Notes: a model not told the origin generated them from the sequence alone. A DNA stretch of 64,000 bases from Actinomycetota bacterium (GCA_005883215.1 VAYS01000006.1:1-64000), one strand, 5' to 3'. Counted from the stretch's first letter, positions 34,213 to 42,631 are shown. Numbers and translations are program-made.

Positions 34213-35391
34213 GTGGCGGTCCTTGTTGCGCTGGTGGCCGCGCTGACGGCCTCCTCGTCGCCGGCCGCCCCGCGCCAGCGCCCGCGGGCGCCGTCGGGAC
34301 TGGCCTTCTACCGTCCTCCCGCCCGTCTGCTCGCCGGGCGCCACGGCAGCGTCATCTGGTCGCGACCGGCCCGGGGGACACTGCGCCTGGCCGGCGCCAA
34401 GCGAGCGCTCGTGGTCCTGTACCGGTCGCGGTCGCTTACCGGCACGCCGATCGCCGTGTCGGGCACCGTGTGGGTGCCCAAGGGACGCCCGCCCAAGCGG
34501 GGCTGGCCGATCATCTCCTGGGCGCACGGGACGACGGGGGTGGGCGACCCGTGCGCGCCCTCGCGCGACTCGCCCACCTCGCTGGCCCACGGCTACATCG
34601 ACTACGTCTACCCCGAGCTCTCCGCCTGGCTGAAGGCCGGCTACGCGGTGATCCAGACCGACTATCAGGGCCTGGGCACCGCGGGGCCCCACCCCTACCT
34701 GATCGGCGTGTCCGAGGGCCGCGGGGTGGACGACATCGTGCGCGCCGCGCGGGAGCTGGTGCCGGCGCTGGGCCGGCGCTTCGCCATCGCCGGGCACTCC
34801 CAGGGCGGCCAGGCGTCGCTGTTTGCCGCCTCGATCGCGCGCGGGTGGGTGCCCGAGCTTAAGCTCGTCGGCGACGCGAGCTATGCGCCCGCCTCCCACA
34901 TCGCCGACCAGATCAAGCTGGTGGGGGCGTTCACGGCCCCGAGCCCGATCTCCGCGCTGGGCGCCGAGGTCCTCTACGGAGCGGCGGCCGGCTCGCCCGC
35001 CGTGTCCATCAGCGCCCTGATGGCACCGCCCGCGCTCGCGCTGATGCCCCAGCTCGAGGTCAAGTGCGAGCCCCAGCTGATCCAGCCCGATTCGTTCGGC
35101 GGCCTCGCTCCCAACCGGCTGCTGGCCTCCGGCGCAAACCTGGGCCCGCTGCTGGCCCTCACCGGTCGGCAGAACCCGGCGGTGTCGATCCCCGTCCCCA
35201 TCCTGCTCGCCCAGGGCGGCGCCGACGCGACGGTGCCCAAGCCGTTCACCGACCAGCTCGCGGGCGAGCTGCGGGCCAAGCACGACAGGCTCGACTACCG
35301 CGTCTACCCGGGCATCACCCACGGCCAGATCCCGGCCGCCGCCCAGCCGGTGTTCATGCGCTGGGTGGCCCAGCGCTTCGGTCGTCGCTAG
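34213..35391 (+). CDS. secreted lipase/alpha-beta hydrolase (secretory lipase family)
   Basis: A 392-residue alpha/beta hydrolase resembling the LIP/secretory lipase family. The nucleophile elbow is AIAGHSQGGQAS (Ser of GHSQGG). The oxyanion region is WAHGTTGVG, the acid Asp probably lies in QGGADATVP and the catalytic His is in YPGITHGQI. The GTG start gives a hydrophobic N-terminus without positive charges. Seven codons upstream in frame (ATC 34192) the sequence reads ISRRLLP, which would complete an ordinary signal peptide, and TAGGGT lies 7 nt before it. A non-standard start is therefore possible. Confidence 0.85.
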   Translation: MAVLVALVAALTASSSPAAPRQRPRAPSGLAFYRPPARLLAGRHGSVIWSRPARGTLRLAGAKRALVVLYRSRSLTGTPIAVSGTVWVPKGRPPKRGWPIISWAHGTTGVGDPCAPSRDSPTSLAHGYIDYVYPELSAWLKAGYAVIQTDYQGLGTAGPHPYLIGVSEGRGVDDIVRAARELVPALGRRFAIAGHSQGGQASLFAASIARGWVPELKLVGDASYAPASHIADQIKLVGAFTAPSPISALGAEVLYGAAAGSPAVSISALMAPPALALMPQLEVKCEPQLIQPDSFGGLAPNRLLASGANLGPLLALTGRQNPAVSIPVPILLAQGGADATVPKPFTDQLAGELRAKHDRLDYRVYPGITHGQIPAAAQPVFMRWVAQRFGRR

Positions 35392-35398
35392 TCCTCGC

Positions 35399-36235
35399 GT
35401 GGCGCAGACCGTCCTCTACGAGCGCGACGCCGCCGTCGCCACGCTGACGCTGAACCGCCCCGAGCGGCTGAACACCATCACCCCCGAGCTGATCGAGGAC
35501 CTGCGCGGGGCGCTGGCGCGGGCGTGGGAGGACGGCGACGTGCGGGCCATCCGCCTGCGCGGCGCCGGGCGCGTGTTCTGCGCCGGCTATGACATCGCGT
35601 GGGGGGCCGAGTCGATGGCCCGGGAGGAGGCCACTGGCCCCTGGGACCCGATCGCCGACTACCAGGCGATGTCGCGCTTCGTCGACGCCTACATGGCCCT
35701 GTGGCGCTCCCCCAAGCCGGTGATCGCCCAGGTGCACGGGTTCTGCGTGGGCGGGGGCACCGACTTCGCCCTGTGCTCGGATCTGATCGTCTGCGACGAG
35801 GACTGCCGCATCGGCTATCCCCCCGCCCGCGTGTGGGGCAGCCCCACCACGGCGATGTGGATGTACCGGCTCGGCCTCGAGCGCGCCAAGCGCCTGCTGC
35901 TGACCGGCGATGCGCTCGACGGCCGGCGGGCGGTGCAGTGGGGGCTGGCGTCCGAGGCCGCACCGGCGGGCGAGCTCGACGCCGCCGGCCTGGCGCTCGC
36001 CGCCCGGGTGGCACGGCTGCCGGCCAACCAGCTGCACATGATGAAGCTGCTGGTAAACCAGGCCTACGAGCAGATGGGGCTGTCGGTCACCCAGCTGATC
36101 GGGACGCTGCTCGACGGCGCCGCCCGGCACACCCCCGAAGGCGTCGAGTTCTCCCGCCGCGCGCTCGAGGACGTGCGCGCCGCCGTGCGCGAGCGCGACG
36201 CGCCGTTCGGGGACTACGGACAGGAGCACAGATAG
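35399..36235 (+). CDS. crotonase superfamily protein (enoyl-CoA hydratase/isomerase-like)
   Basis: A 278-residue crotonase-fold protein acting on acyl-CoAs. The first oxyanion-hole motif is RVFCAGYDIAWG, and the second is HGFCVGGGTDFALCSD. The two glutamates that hydrate the double bond in classical enoyl-CoA hydratase are not at their positions: the first aligns with Asp in GGGTD and the second falls in PPARVWGSPTT. A simple hydratase role is therefore doubtful, and isomerase, thioesterase or another activity is possible. GTG 35399 lies 7 bp after the lipase stop. Confidence 0.87.
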   Translation: MAQTVLYERDAAVATLTLNRPERLNTITPELIEDLRGALARAWEDGDVRAIRLRGAGRVFCAGYDIAWGAESMAREEATGPWDPIADYQAMSRFVDAYMALWRSPKPVIAQVHGFCVGGGTDFALCSDLIVCDEDCRIGYPPARVWGSPTTAMWMYRLGLERAKRLLLTGDALDGRRAVQWGLASEAAPAGELDAAGLALAARVARLPANQLHMMKLLVNQAYEQMGLSVTQLIGTLLDGAARHTPEGVEFSRRALEDVRAAVRERDAPFGDYGQEHR

Positions 36236-36300
36236 GCGCGCCGGACGGGACCGCCCCCGAGCCGGCGGGACCCTCTGACCGGGCAGGCTCCCCCCAGCCG

Positions 36301-36885
36301 GTGGGCGTCCTGCTCGCCGGGGGACGGGGACGGCGCCTGGGAGCAGACAAGGCGAGCGCCGAGCTGGCCGGCCGCCCGCTGGTGCAGTGGGCGTGGGAGG
36401 CGGTGCGGGCGGCGGTGGCCGAGGTGGCGGTGGTGGCCAAGCCCGATACCCCGCTGCCGGAGCTTCCGGGCACCGCGATCTGGCGCGAGCCGGCCGAGCC
36501 CCGGCACCCGCTGGCCGGCGTCGTCTATGCCCTGGAGCGCGCCGGCGGCCGGGGGGTGCTGGTGTGCCCCGCCGACCTGCCGCTGATGACCCCCGCTGTG
36601 CTCGGGGCGCTGATGGGGGCCGGCGGCGGGGAGGCGCCGGCGACGATCGCCCGGGCCGCCGGGCGGGTGCAGCCGCTGGTGGGGGTGTTCGCCGCCCCCG
36701 CGCGCGAGCTGCTCGTGCCGATCGATCCCGACGTCAGCGTGACCGCCGCCGTGCTGGCGCTTGGGCCGGCGCTGGTGGACTTCGACGACGAGCGCGCGTT
36801 CTTTAACGTCAACGCGCCCGGGGACCTGGCCCGCGCGGCGCGCCTGCTGGGCGCGTTGGCAAACCGGGCGAAGCCGAAGGCGTAG
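36301..36885 (+). CDS. mobA: molybdenum cofactor guanylyltransferase (MobA-like)
   Basis: A 194-residue nucleotidyltransferase. The signature VLLAGGRGRRLGADKAS at residues 3-19 binds GTP. The metal-binding Asp is in CPADLPLMTP, and FFNVNAPGDLA near the C-terminus is a standard MobA motif (NVNTPEDL). It would attach GMP to molybdopterin to form the MGD cofactor of DMSO-reductase-family enzymes. A CTP-dependent MocA-like role is the alternative. Start GTG 36301; no other start codon exists in the short frame. moaA lies 0.4 kb downstream on the other strand. Confidence 0.87.
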   Translation: MGVLLAGGRGRRLGADKASAELAGRPLVQWAWEAVRAAVAEVAVVAKPDTPLPELPGTAIWREPAEPRHPLAGVVYALERAGGRGVLVCPADLPLMTPAVLGALMGAGGGEAPATIARAAGRVQPLVGVFAAPARELLVPIDPDVSVTAAVLALGPALVDFDDERAFFNVNAPGDLARAARLLGALANRAKPKA

Positions 36886-36970
36886 CCCCTTGGCCTGCCG
36901 GGGCGGGCCGGCCGCTCGCGCGCACCGCGCCGAGCAGGAACATCGCCCCGCCGGCGAGAAACAGACATCC

Positions 36971-37303
36971 ATGCGCGTGGCTGATCGCCGGTTCTGGCTG
37001 GCGCTCGGGGTGCTGGTGGTGGTGCTGGCGCTCGCCGGCTGCGGCGGGCCCAACAACGTGGCCCACGTAGACGCCCGGCACATCTCGGGGTTCTGGAACG
37101 GCCTGTGGGACGGCATCACCGCGGTCATCGCCTTCATCGCCCACCTGTTCGGCAACCGGGCCAACGTCTACGAGGTCCACAACAACGGCGGCTGGTACAA
37201 CCTCGGCTTCCTGCTCGGCTTGGGCCTGTTCCTGGGCGCGTTCTCCGGCCCGCGGCGGGCCCAGCGCCGGCTCTATGCGGGGTCGGCCCCGCCGCGGGGC
37301 TGA
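36971..37303 (+). CDS. small membrane lipoprotein
   Basis: A 110-residue protein. The N-terminal hydrophobic segment ends in the lipobox-like ALAGCGG (Cys about 24). A central amphipathic segment (GFWNGLWDGITAVIAFIAHLFGN) and a second hydrophobic helix (YNLGFLLGLGLFLGAF) follow. Similar short proteins with the pattern of a GFWNGLWHG-like loop and a NNGGWYNLGF-like segment are, from memory, widespread but uncharacterised. The C-terminus is basic. Convergent with moaA, 4 bp apart. Confidence 0.72.
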   Translation: MRVADRRFWLALGVLVVVLALAGCGGPNNVAHVDARHISGFWNGLWDGITAVIAFIAHLFGNRANVYEVHNNGGWYNLGFLLGLGLFLGAFSGPRRAQRRLYAGSAPPRG

Positions 37304-37307
37304 GGCG

Positions 37308-38303
37308 CTAGCCGCCGATCGCCGACATCGTGCGCTCGGGCTGGATGAAGCCCGGCTCATCGACGCGGTGCTTTAGCTCCTTGCGCCACACCGCGGCGCG
37401 CACGATCTGCTCCAGCTCGTCGTCGTCGGCCCCCGCGCGCAGCGGGGTGCGCAGGTCGGTCTCGTTCAGCGAGAACAGGCACGTGCGCAGGTGCCCGTCG
37501 GCGGTCAGGCGGATGCGGTTGCAGTCGCCACAGAAGGGCTCGGAGACCGGGTTCACGAACCCGATCCGCCCGCGACCGTCGGCGAAGCGGAAGGTGCGGG
37601 CGGTGGCGCTGGGCTCGCGGGGCTCTTCGACCAGGGGGTGCACGGCGTCGATCGCCGCGCGCACCTCGGCCCCGGTGAGGACGCGTTCGCGCTGCCACGC
37701 CCGGTCGGCGTCCAGGGGCATGAACTCGATGAAGCGGACCTCGAAGCGGCCCTGGCGGGCGAACTCGGCCAAGGGCAGGACCTCGCGCTCGGTGTACCCG
37801 CGCAGGGCCACGGCGTTGACCTTGATCGGGCCGGGGCATCCCACCTCGGCCAGCCGCCGCAGGCCGCACATCACCCGGGGCAGGGCGTCGCGCCGGGTGA
37901 GCTCGGCGTAGCGCTCGCGGTCGACCGAGTCCAGCGAGACGTTGAAGCGGTCCACGCCGGCGGCCACTAGCGCCGGGGCGTCGCGCTCGAGCAGCAGGCC
38001 GTTGGTGGTCAGCGACAGCTCGCGGAGCTCGCCGATCCGGCGCAGCATCGCCACCAGCACCGGCAGGTCGCGCCGCACCAGCGGCTCGCCGCCGGTGAGG
38101 CGCACGTCGACCACGCCCATCTGCGCCAGCAGCGCCACCACGCGGGCGAGCTCCTCGAAGCTCAGCACCTCCTCGCGCGCCAGCCAGGGCAGCCCCTCGG
38201 CGGGCATGCAGTAGGCGCAGCGCAGGTTGCAGCGGTCGGTGACCGACAGGCGCAGGTCCTCGATCAGCCGGCCGTGGCCGTCGCGCAGCGAGTCGCGTGC
38301 CAT
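37308..38303 (-). CDS. moaA: GTP 3',8-cyclase, molybdopterin biosynthesis
   Basis: A radical SAM enzyme that converts GTP to 3',8-cyclo-7,8-dihydro-GTP in the first step of molybdenum cofactor synthesis. N-terminal cluster motif: RCNLRCAYC (Cx3Cx2C). The second cluster has the C-terminal cysteines PFCGDCNR and RTCLF. The SAM site is LTGGEPL, and the protein ends in the conserved Gly-Gly tail (SAIGG) required for catalysis. I use ATG 38303 (331 residues) because TACCCT lies 7 nt upstream; ATG 38333 would overlap the divergent lipoprotein gene. moaC and moaE are not in the window. Confidence 0.94.
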   Translation of the reverse strand: MARDSLRDGHGRLIEDLRLSVTDRCNLRCAYCMPAEGLPWLAREEVLSFEELARVVALLAQMGVVDVRLTGGEPLVRRDLPVLVAMLRRIGELRELSLTTNGLLLERDAPALVAAGVDRFNVSLDSVDRERYAELTRRDALPRVMCGLRRLAEVGCPGPIKVNAVALRGYTEREVLPLAEFARQGRFEVRFIEFMPLDADRAWQRERVLTGAEVRAAIDAVHPLVEEPREPSATARTFRFADGRGRIGFVNPVSEPFCGDCNRIRLTADGHLRTCLFSLNETDLRTPLRAGADDDELEQIVRAAVWRKELKHRVDEPGFIQPERTMSAIGG

Positions 38304-38310
38304 CACCTGC

Positions 38311-38320
38311 AGGGTACCCT
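38311..38320. promoter_or_regulatory. palindromic element giving a -10 to both moaA and a lipoprotein gene
   Basis: AGGGTACCCT is its own reverse complement. On the plus strand TACCCT (38315-38320) is 6 nt before GTG 38327. On the minus strand TACCCT (38316-38311) is 7 nt before ATG 38303. Both spacings fit leaderless transcripts starting at or next to the start codon. Confidence 0.55.
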
Positions 38321-38326
38321 GACCCG

Positions 38327-38782
38327 GTGCCATCCACGGCCGGCCGGCGGGCGAGCGGAAGGTTGGCCGCGGGGGCGGCGAGCCTGACGCTGGGGGTGTG
38401 CCTGGGCGCGTGCGGCTCGCCCGACCAGGGGCCGCAGGTGCGCCAGACGCTCTCGCGCTTTGCCGCCGCCACGGCGAGCAAGGACTACCGCACGGTCTGC
38501 GAGCAGCTGCTGTCGCCCGCCATCCTGGAGCAGCTGAGCCAGCTGGGCCTGGCCTGCGAGCAGGCGCTGGCCCAGGGGCTGGGCTCGGTGCGGGCGCCCC
38601 AGCTGACCGTGCGCTCGGTCAGGGTGCACGGCGACCGGGCCGATGCCCAAGTCCACTCCTCGGCCGCCAACCAGCCCCCGTCAGACGACACGATCGAACT
38701 GGTGCGGGTCCAAGGGTCCTGGCGCATCAACTCGCTGGGCGCCGCCGGCGCCGCCGGCGGCAAGCGCCCCGGGTCGAGGTAG
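38327..38782 (+). CDS. small lipoprotein with NTF2/lumazine-binding-like fold
   Basis: A 151-residue predicted lipoprotein: Arg-rich n-region, hydrophobic core and lipobox LGACG (Cys about residue 28). The mature domain follows the same plan as the lipoprotein at 1193: an N-terminal helix (VRQTLSRFAAATASKDYRTVCEQLLS), a Cys in ACEQAL, then strands with VRVHGDRADAQV and ending VQGSWRINSLG. The shared pattern of two cysteines plus G-W-x-I-x-S-L suggests a paralogous family. Start GTG 38327 from the leaderless -10 spacing. Function unknown. Confidence 0.75.
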   Translation: MPSTAGRRASGRLAAGAASLTLGVCLGACGSPDQGPQVRQTLSRFAAATASKDYRTVCEQLLSPAILEQLSQLGLACEQALAQGLGSVRAPQLTVRSVRVHGDRADAQVHSSAANQPPSDDTIELVRVQGSWRINSLGAAGAAGGKRPGSR

Positions 38783-38916
38783 CTAAATCGTCACGGGCTA
38801 GTCGACCTCTCCGTGGATCCGTACCTGGAACCACCATGGCCACCGATGACGAAGGCAACCGGTATCCGTGCGTCCGGGCGTCACGAACGCCCCGGCTCGC
38901 TCGTTGTCCTATCGCG

Positions 38917-40224
38917 ATGAAGCCCAGTCGGGGTGGGGGCGCGTGTGCATTGGTCGTGGGGGCGCTGGTCGCGCTTTGCGGGTCGGCGGCTGCGCGCGCC
39001 GATGTGTCCACCATCCAGGAGTCGACCGCAATTGGGGGCGCGAGCACCGGTTACGCGGCGCTGACCGTACCGCGGCCGATGCGGCCGCTCAACGAGGACC
39101 AGCCGACCTATGGGTTCTCGGGTGGGGGCGGGTTCCTCGGGATCGTCCTGCGGGCGGAGCAGTCGCTCCCCAGGAGCACGCAACACCCGCAGTTCGAGCT
39201 TTTGCGGCTCGGCCCGAGCAACGGAGACGGCGCGGTCTTTTCGGGGGTGAGTGACGGCAGCGGCAGCGGCAGCTCGACGCTACCCGCCGGGGCCTACCGC
39301 CTGTACCTGATCACGGCCGACCAGGGGCAGGTCGCGCTTGACTTCCCCACCTTGCCCGCCGGAGAGCTGACGTTAGCCCCGGCGGTGTTGACGCCGTTTT
39401 GGGCGGGCGCTTTGCCGACGCTTCCGTGGTCGACTGCCCTGACGACGGTCTTCGGAAGGGCAGATGAGGTTGTCTCCCAGGGCCTGGTGTTCGAGCGGGT
39501 GATTGTTCGCCACCCCGCCGTGGGCCAGCGGCTTGAGATGTGCAGCTACTACGGCTCGACCGACCAGCACGCCGGCAGCTCGGCCTACACGAACGGTTGC
39601 CCAGGAGGGACGTCCACGTTCTCGGGGACCGCGACGTCCACGGGAGACATTGGAGAGTTCTCGCTCACATTCGTCAACTCGCCCGGGCGCTTTGGAGTCG
39701 GGGGAAACCTCTCCGTTCCCCTGGTCGCGCTTGACCAGCCCGGGGCACTCGAGACCTATGGGATGTGGATGTCATACGACCAGCCGCCGGGGTCCTCGAG
39801 CGCCGGCGGAGGATCATCGGGCTCGATGGGAGGACCCCCGGGCGGCAGCGCAGGATCATCGGTGATCGATACGGGTCCCACGGGCACGTCCAAGCGCGAT
39901 CACCGCCCGGTAATGGGAGACCTTTCGGTCTCGGCGCGCACGGTGCGGGTGCGTGGGCGCCGGGCGATCGTTGGCTTGAGGTGCTCGAAACGCGCGGCAT
40001 GCTCGGGGACCGTGCGGATACTCGGCTGGACGCCGCGGTCGCGCTTCGTGCTGCGGCCCGGCCAGCAGCGCAACGTCCGGCTGACCATCTTCCGAGCCCG
40101 TGCCAAACGGCTGACGCAGCGCCGCCGGGTGCGCGTCGTGCTCGAGGTCCGCTCGCGGCTTCCCAACGGGATCTCCCAACAGCGGACCCCAGTGATCTTG
40201 CTCTCTGCGCCAAAGCCTCGCTGA
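38917..40224 (+). CDS. large secreted protein of unknown function
   Basis: A 435-residue exported protein. The signal peptide is about residues 1-28 (GACALVVGALVALCGSAAARA). The mature part is rich in Gly, Ser, Thr and beta strands. A Gly/Ser/Pro linker (about 305-335) separates it from a C-terminal immunoglobulin-like basic domain (VRVRGRRAIVGLRCSKRAACSGTVRI...). Codon use looks less GC-biased than its neighbours (more TTG, TTT and GCA), which could reflect transfer or weak expression. I do not recognise a catalytic motif. The upstream 134 bp contain no gene. Confidence 0.72.
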   Translation: MKPSRGGGACALVVGALVALCGSAAARADVSTIQESTAIGGASTGYAALTVPRPMRPLNEDQPTYGFSGGGGFLGIVLRAEQSLPRSTQHPQFELLRLGPSNGDGAVFSGVSDGSGSGSSTLPAGAYRLYLITADQGQVALDFPTLPAGELTLAPAVLTPFWAGALPTLPWSTALTTVFGRADEVVSQGLVFERVIVRHPAVGQRLEMCSYYGSTDQHAGSSAYTNGCPGGTSTFSGTATSTGDIGEFSLTFVNSPGRFGVGGNLSVPLVALDQPGALETYGMWMSYDQPPGSSSAGGGSSGSMGGPPGGSAGSSVIDTGPTGTSKRDHRPVMGDLSVSARTVRVRGRRAIVGLRCSKRAACSGTVRILGWTPRSRFVLRPGQQRNVRLTIFRARAKRLTQRRRVRVVLEVRSRLPNGISQQRTPVILLSAPKPR

Positions 40225-40359
40225 CCCGAGCCATCGCGCTCCGGCAGAGGCCGGGCTCTGCGCCGAGCAGTCCCGGTCTGGAGAACGGCGAATGGATCGG
40301 CGGCAAGTAGCGCGCCCGCGCCGCGCTGACGTCCGGCGCGGGCCTTAGCTTGCGCGGCG

Positions 40360-40821
40360 ATGCTGCACGTCTTCTACGTGCTCGCGGTGGCCGCGCCGTT
40401 GCTGATCCTGGCCTGGGTCGCGCTGGCCTACGTCCGGCGCGCGCGCGAGCGGCGGCGGGCGTTCTCGCGCTTGGGCGCCCGGCGTCGAGGGAGCCTCCGG
40501 CCCCGGCCGAGGGTCGGCGGGGCGCCGCCCCCGGACTCGGCGTGGGAGGCTCAGACCTCGATCTGGCAGCCGCCGGCGCCGACCCCGAGCGTCTCCGCCG
40601 TGGCGCCGCTGGGCACCCGGCCGGCGTGGGCGCCGGCCGAGCCGCCCGCGGAGGCCGCTTCCCTGCCCTGGGGCGAGCCGCCCCAGTGGGAGGTGCCCCA
40701 GTCGACCGCGATCTGTTCTGAGTGCGCCGAGCCCGTGCGCTCGGGGGCGCGAATCTGCAAGCACTGCCGCCATCCCCTCGCCGAGGGTGGCGACGCGCCC
40801 GGGCGAGCGCGGGCGGCCTAG
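40360..40821 (+). CDS. membrane-anchored zinc-ribbon protein of unknown function
   Basis: A 153-residue protein: one N-terminal transmembrane helix (about 4-25), a basic stop-transfer patch (RRARERRRAF), a Pro/Ala-rich linker and a C-terminal zinc ribbon (CSECAEPVRSGARICKHCRHPL, two CxxC knuckles). This double-cysteine knuckle layout is common in putative regulatory or chaperone-like proteins, but no function is known. TAGCTT lies 8 nt before the ATG, consistent with a nearly leaderless transcript. Confidence 0.7.
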   Translation: MLHVFYVLAVAAPLLILAWVALAYVRRARERRRAFSRLGARRRGSLRPRPRVGGAPPPDSAWEAQTSIWQPPAPTPSVSAVAPLGTRPAWAPAEPPAEAASLPWGEPPQWEVPQSTAICSECAEPVRSGARICKHCRHPLAEGGDAPGRARAA

Positions 40822-40842
40822 CCCCCTGTTCGACGCTCGCGC

Positions 40843-41475
40843 CTAGCCGCCGCTCGGGGCGCGGGCGCTGCCGGCGATCAGCGGCCGGACGATCGGCGGG
40901 GCCTTGGGCACGACGCCCTCCTCGACCGTCTCGACGTCAAAGCCGGCCTCGCGGATGCCGGCCAGCGTGGAGCGGTTACAGCGGCAGCCGTGCCCGAAGC
41001 GCAGCCACAGCGGCGCCAGGCGATCCTGCCAACGGGCCAGCCGCGGGTCGGCGGCGCGCACGTGCTCGATGAACAGCAGGCGCCCACCGGGCACCAGCAC
41101 CCGTCGCAGCTCGGCCAGCGCCCGCCCCTGGTCAGAGACCGTGCACAGCACGAGCGTGGAGACCGCCAGGTCCACGCTGGCGTCGGGCAGGGGAATCTCC
41201 TCGGCCGGCGCCTGCACCACGGTCGCCGGGCGCCCGAGGTCGTGGACCCGGCGCCGCAGTCGGGAGGCCATCGGCGCTTCGGGCTCGAGCACGGTGAGCT
41301 CGGTGACCGCCGCGGGATACAGCGGAAGGTTGGCGCCCGTGCCGCCCCCGATCTCCAGCACCCGCCCGCTGGCGCCGGCGAGCAGGGACCGGCGGCGCTC
41401 GGCGAGCCCGGCGCGCTCGGTGCCCGCCATCACCCGGTCATAGATGGCGGCGAAGACGTGACCCCAGACGCTTAT
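40843..41475 (-). CDS. class I SAM-dependent methyltransferase (UbiE/phospholipid type)
   Basis: A methyltransferase with motif I VLEIGGGTGANLPLY, acidic VLEPEAPM, and ALAELRRVLVPGGRLLFIEHV, typical of UbiE- or phosphatidylethanolamine-type enzymes. A Cys/Arg segment (GHGCRCNRSTL) near the C-terminus is characteristic of this subgroup. The N-terminal family sequence SVWGHVFAAIYDRVMAGTERAGL begins right after ATA 41475, with GAGG about 6 nt upstream. The canonical options are TTG 41550, inside the upstream ORF, and ATG 41430, which loses part of the conserved N-terminus. I mark the conserved extent. Confidence 0.83.
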   Translation of the reverse strand: MSVWGHVFAAIYDRVMAGTERAGLAERRRSLLAGASGRVLEIGGGTGANLPLYPAAVTELTVLEPEAPMASRLRRRVHDLGRPATVVQAPAEEIPLPDASVDLAVSTLVLCTVSDQGRALAELRRVLVPGGRLLFIEHVRAADPRLARWQDRLAPLWLRFGHGCRCNRSTLAGIREAGFDVETVEEGVVPKAPPIVRPLIAGSARAPSGG

Positions 41476-41497
41476 CGGTGTCCTCGCAAGCTCGCCC

Positions 41498-41647
41498 TCA
41501 TCGTCGCAGAAGCACCCACACCAGGGCGATGGCGAACCCGATCTGGCCAAACGCCAACGCCGTGCCCAGGTTCACCGCCCCGAGCAGCCCGGCCAGCGCG
41601 CTGGCCAGCGCGAACGCCGCGGTAAGGATCGCCAGGTCCCGGACCAT
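41498..41647 (-). CDS. 49-residue two-helix membrane protein
   Basis: A short ORF from ATG 41647 to TGA 41498. It reads MVRDLAILTAAFALASALA, then GLLGAVNLGTALAFGQIGFA and IALVWVLLRR. Two hydrophobic helices are separated by a short Gly-rich turn, with a positive C-terminus. It fits exactly between meaB and the methyltransferase, 6 bp after the meaB stop on the same strand. Its composition is that of a real membrane peptide, and it gives sense to an otherwise empty gap. Function unknown. Confidence 0.6.
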   Translation of the reverse strand: MVRDLAILTAAFALASALAGLLGAVNLGTALAFGQIGFAIALVWVLLRR

Positions 41648-41653
41648 CGGCCG

Positions 41654-42631
41654 CTAGGCCTGCTCCGGGGCGCGCGCCTCGAGCGCCGCGGTCAGGCTGG
41701 CCACATCCAATCCGGGGTCCTGTTGGTCCAGGAAGCGCTGGGCTTCGCGCCGCCCTCCCAGCGCGCGCAGCCCGCGCTCTCCGTGCTCGGCCAGGAAATC
41801 GGACAGCGCGTGGGCCCGGCGGGCCTGGCGGCGGCGGCCGGGCAGGTCGAGCGCGGCCCGGTGACGCTCGAGCCCGCCGACCAGGTCCTCGATCCCGCTG
41901 GGGGGCGCCAACGAGGAGACGGAGACCACCGGCACACCGTCGGCACCGAGCGAGCGCAGCGCCGCGCGCAGGTCGCGCACCGTGGCCAGCGCCGGCTTGC
42001 CCAGGTCGGCCTTGGTCACCACGAGCACGTCGGGTATCTCCATGACCCCGGCCTTGAGAAACTGCAGCACGTCGCCGGACGCGGGCTGGACGATCACCGC
42101 CACCGTGTCCACCGCGTCGGCCACCTCGGTCTCCGCCTGGCCGACCCCCACCGTCTCGATCACCACCACGTCGTAGGCCGCCGCCAGCGCCTCCGCCGCC
42201 GCCCGCGTGGCGGGGGCCAGCCCGCCCAGGCGCTCGCCGGCGGCGGTCGAGCGCACGAACACGCCCTCGTCGTGGGAGTCGAACTCGATGCGGGCGCGGT
42301 CTCCCAGCAGCGCACCGCCCGAGCGCCGAGAGGTGGGATCGACGGCCAGCACGGCCACCGTGCGCCCCTGCGCGCGCCAGGCGGCGGCCAGGGCCGACAG
42401 CAGCGTGGACTTCCCCGCCCCGGGTGGCCCGGTGATGCCGACGACGTGGGCGGACGCTTCGCCCCCCAGGGCGGCGGGGGAGAGCTGGCCCAGCAGCGCG
42501 GCCGCCTGCCGGCGGTCCTCGGGGGCCCGGCTCTCGAGCAGGTTCAGGGCGGCGGGGGCGGCGGACAGGTCGCGCGCGCGCAGGCGGGCGCCCAGCTCGG
42601 CGCCGTCGGGCGCCCGGCCGGCGGGGGTCAC
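41654..42631 (-). CDS. meaB: MeaB/ArgK-type G3E GTPase, mutase chaperone
   Basis: A 325-residue P-loop GTPase that loads and protects the adenosylcobalamin cofactor of acyl-CoA mutases. The Walker A motif is GITGPPGAGKST, the switch region contains AVDPTSRRSGGALLGDR, and VVIETVGVGQAE and VVTKADLGKP (guanine specificity, TKAD) follow. The C-terminal dimerisation helices are present. The GTG at 42631 overlaps the mutase stop by 4 bases, a classical mutase-meaB coupling. Confidence 0.93.
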   Translation of the reverse strand: MTPAGRAPDGAELGARLRARDLSAAPAALNLLESRAPEDRRQAAALLGQLSPAALGGEASAHVVGITGPPGAGKSTLLSALAAAWRAQGRTVAVLAVDPTSRRSGGALLGDRARIEFDSHDEGVFVRSTAAGERLGGLAPATRAAAEALAAAYDVVVIETVGVGQAETEVADAVDTVAVIVQPASGDVLQFLKAGVMEIPDVLVVTKADLGKPALATVRDLRAALRSLGADGVPVVSVSSLAPPSGIEDLVGGLERHRAALDLPGRRRQARRAHALSDFLAEHGERGLRALGGRREAQRFLDQQDPGLDVASLTAALEARAPEQA

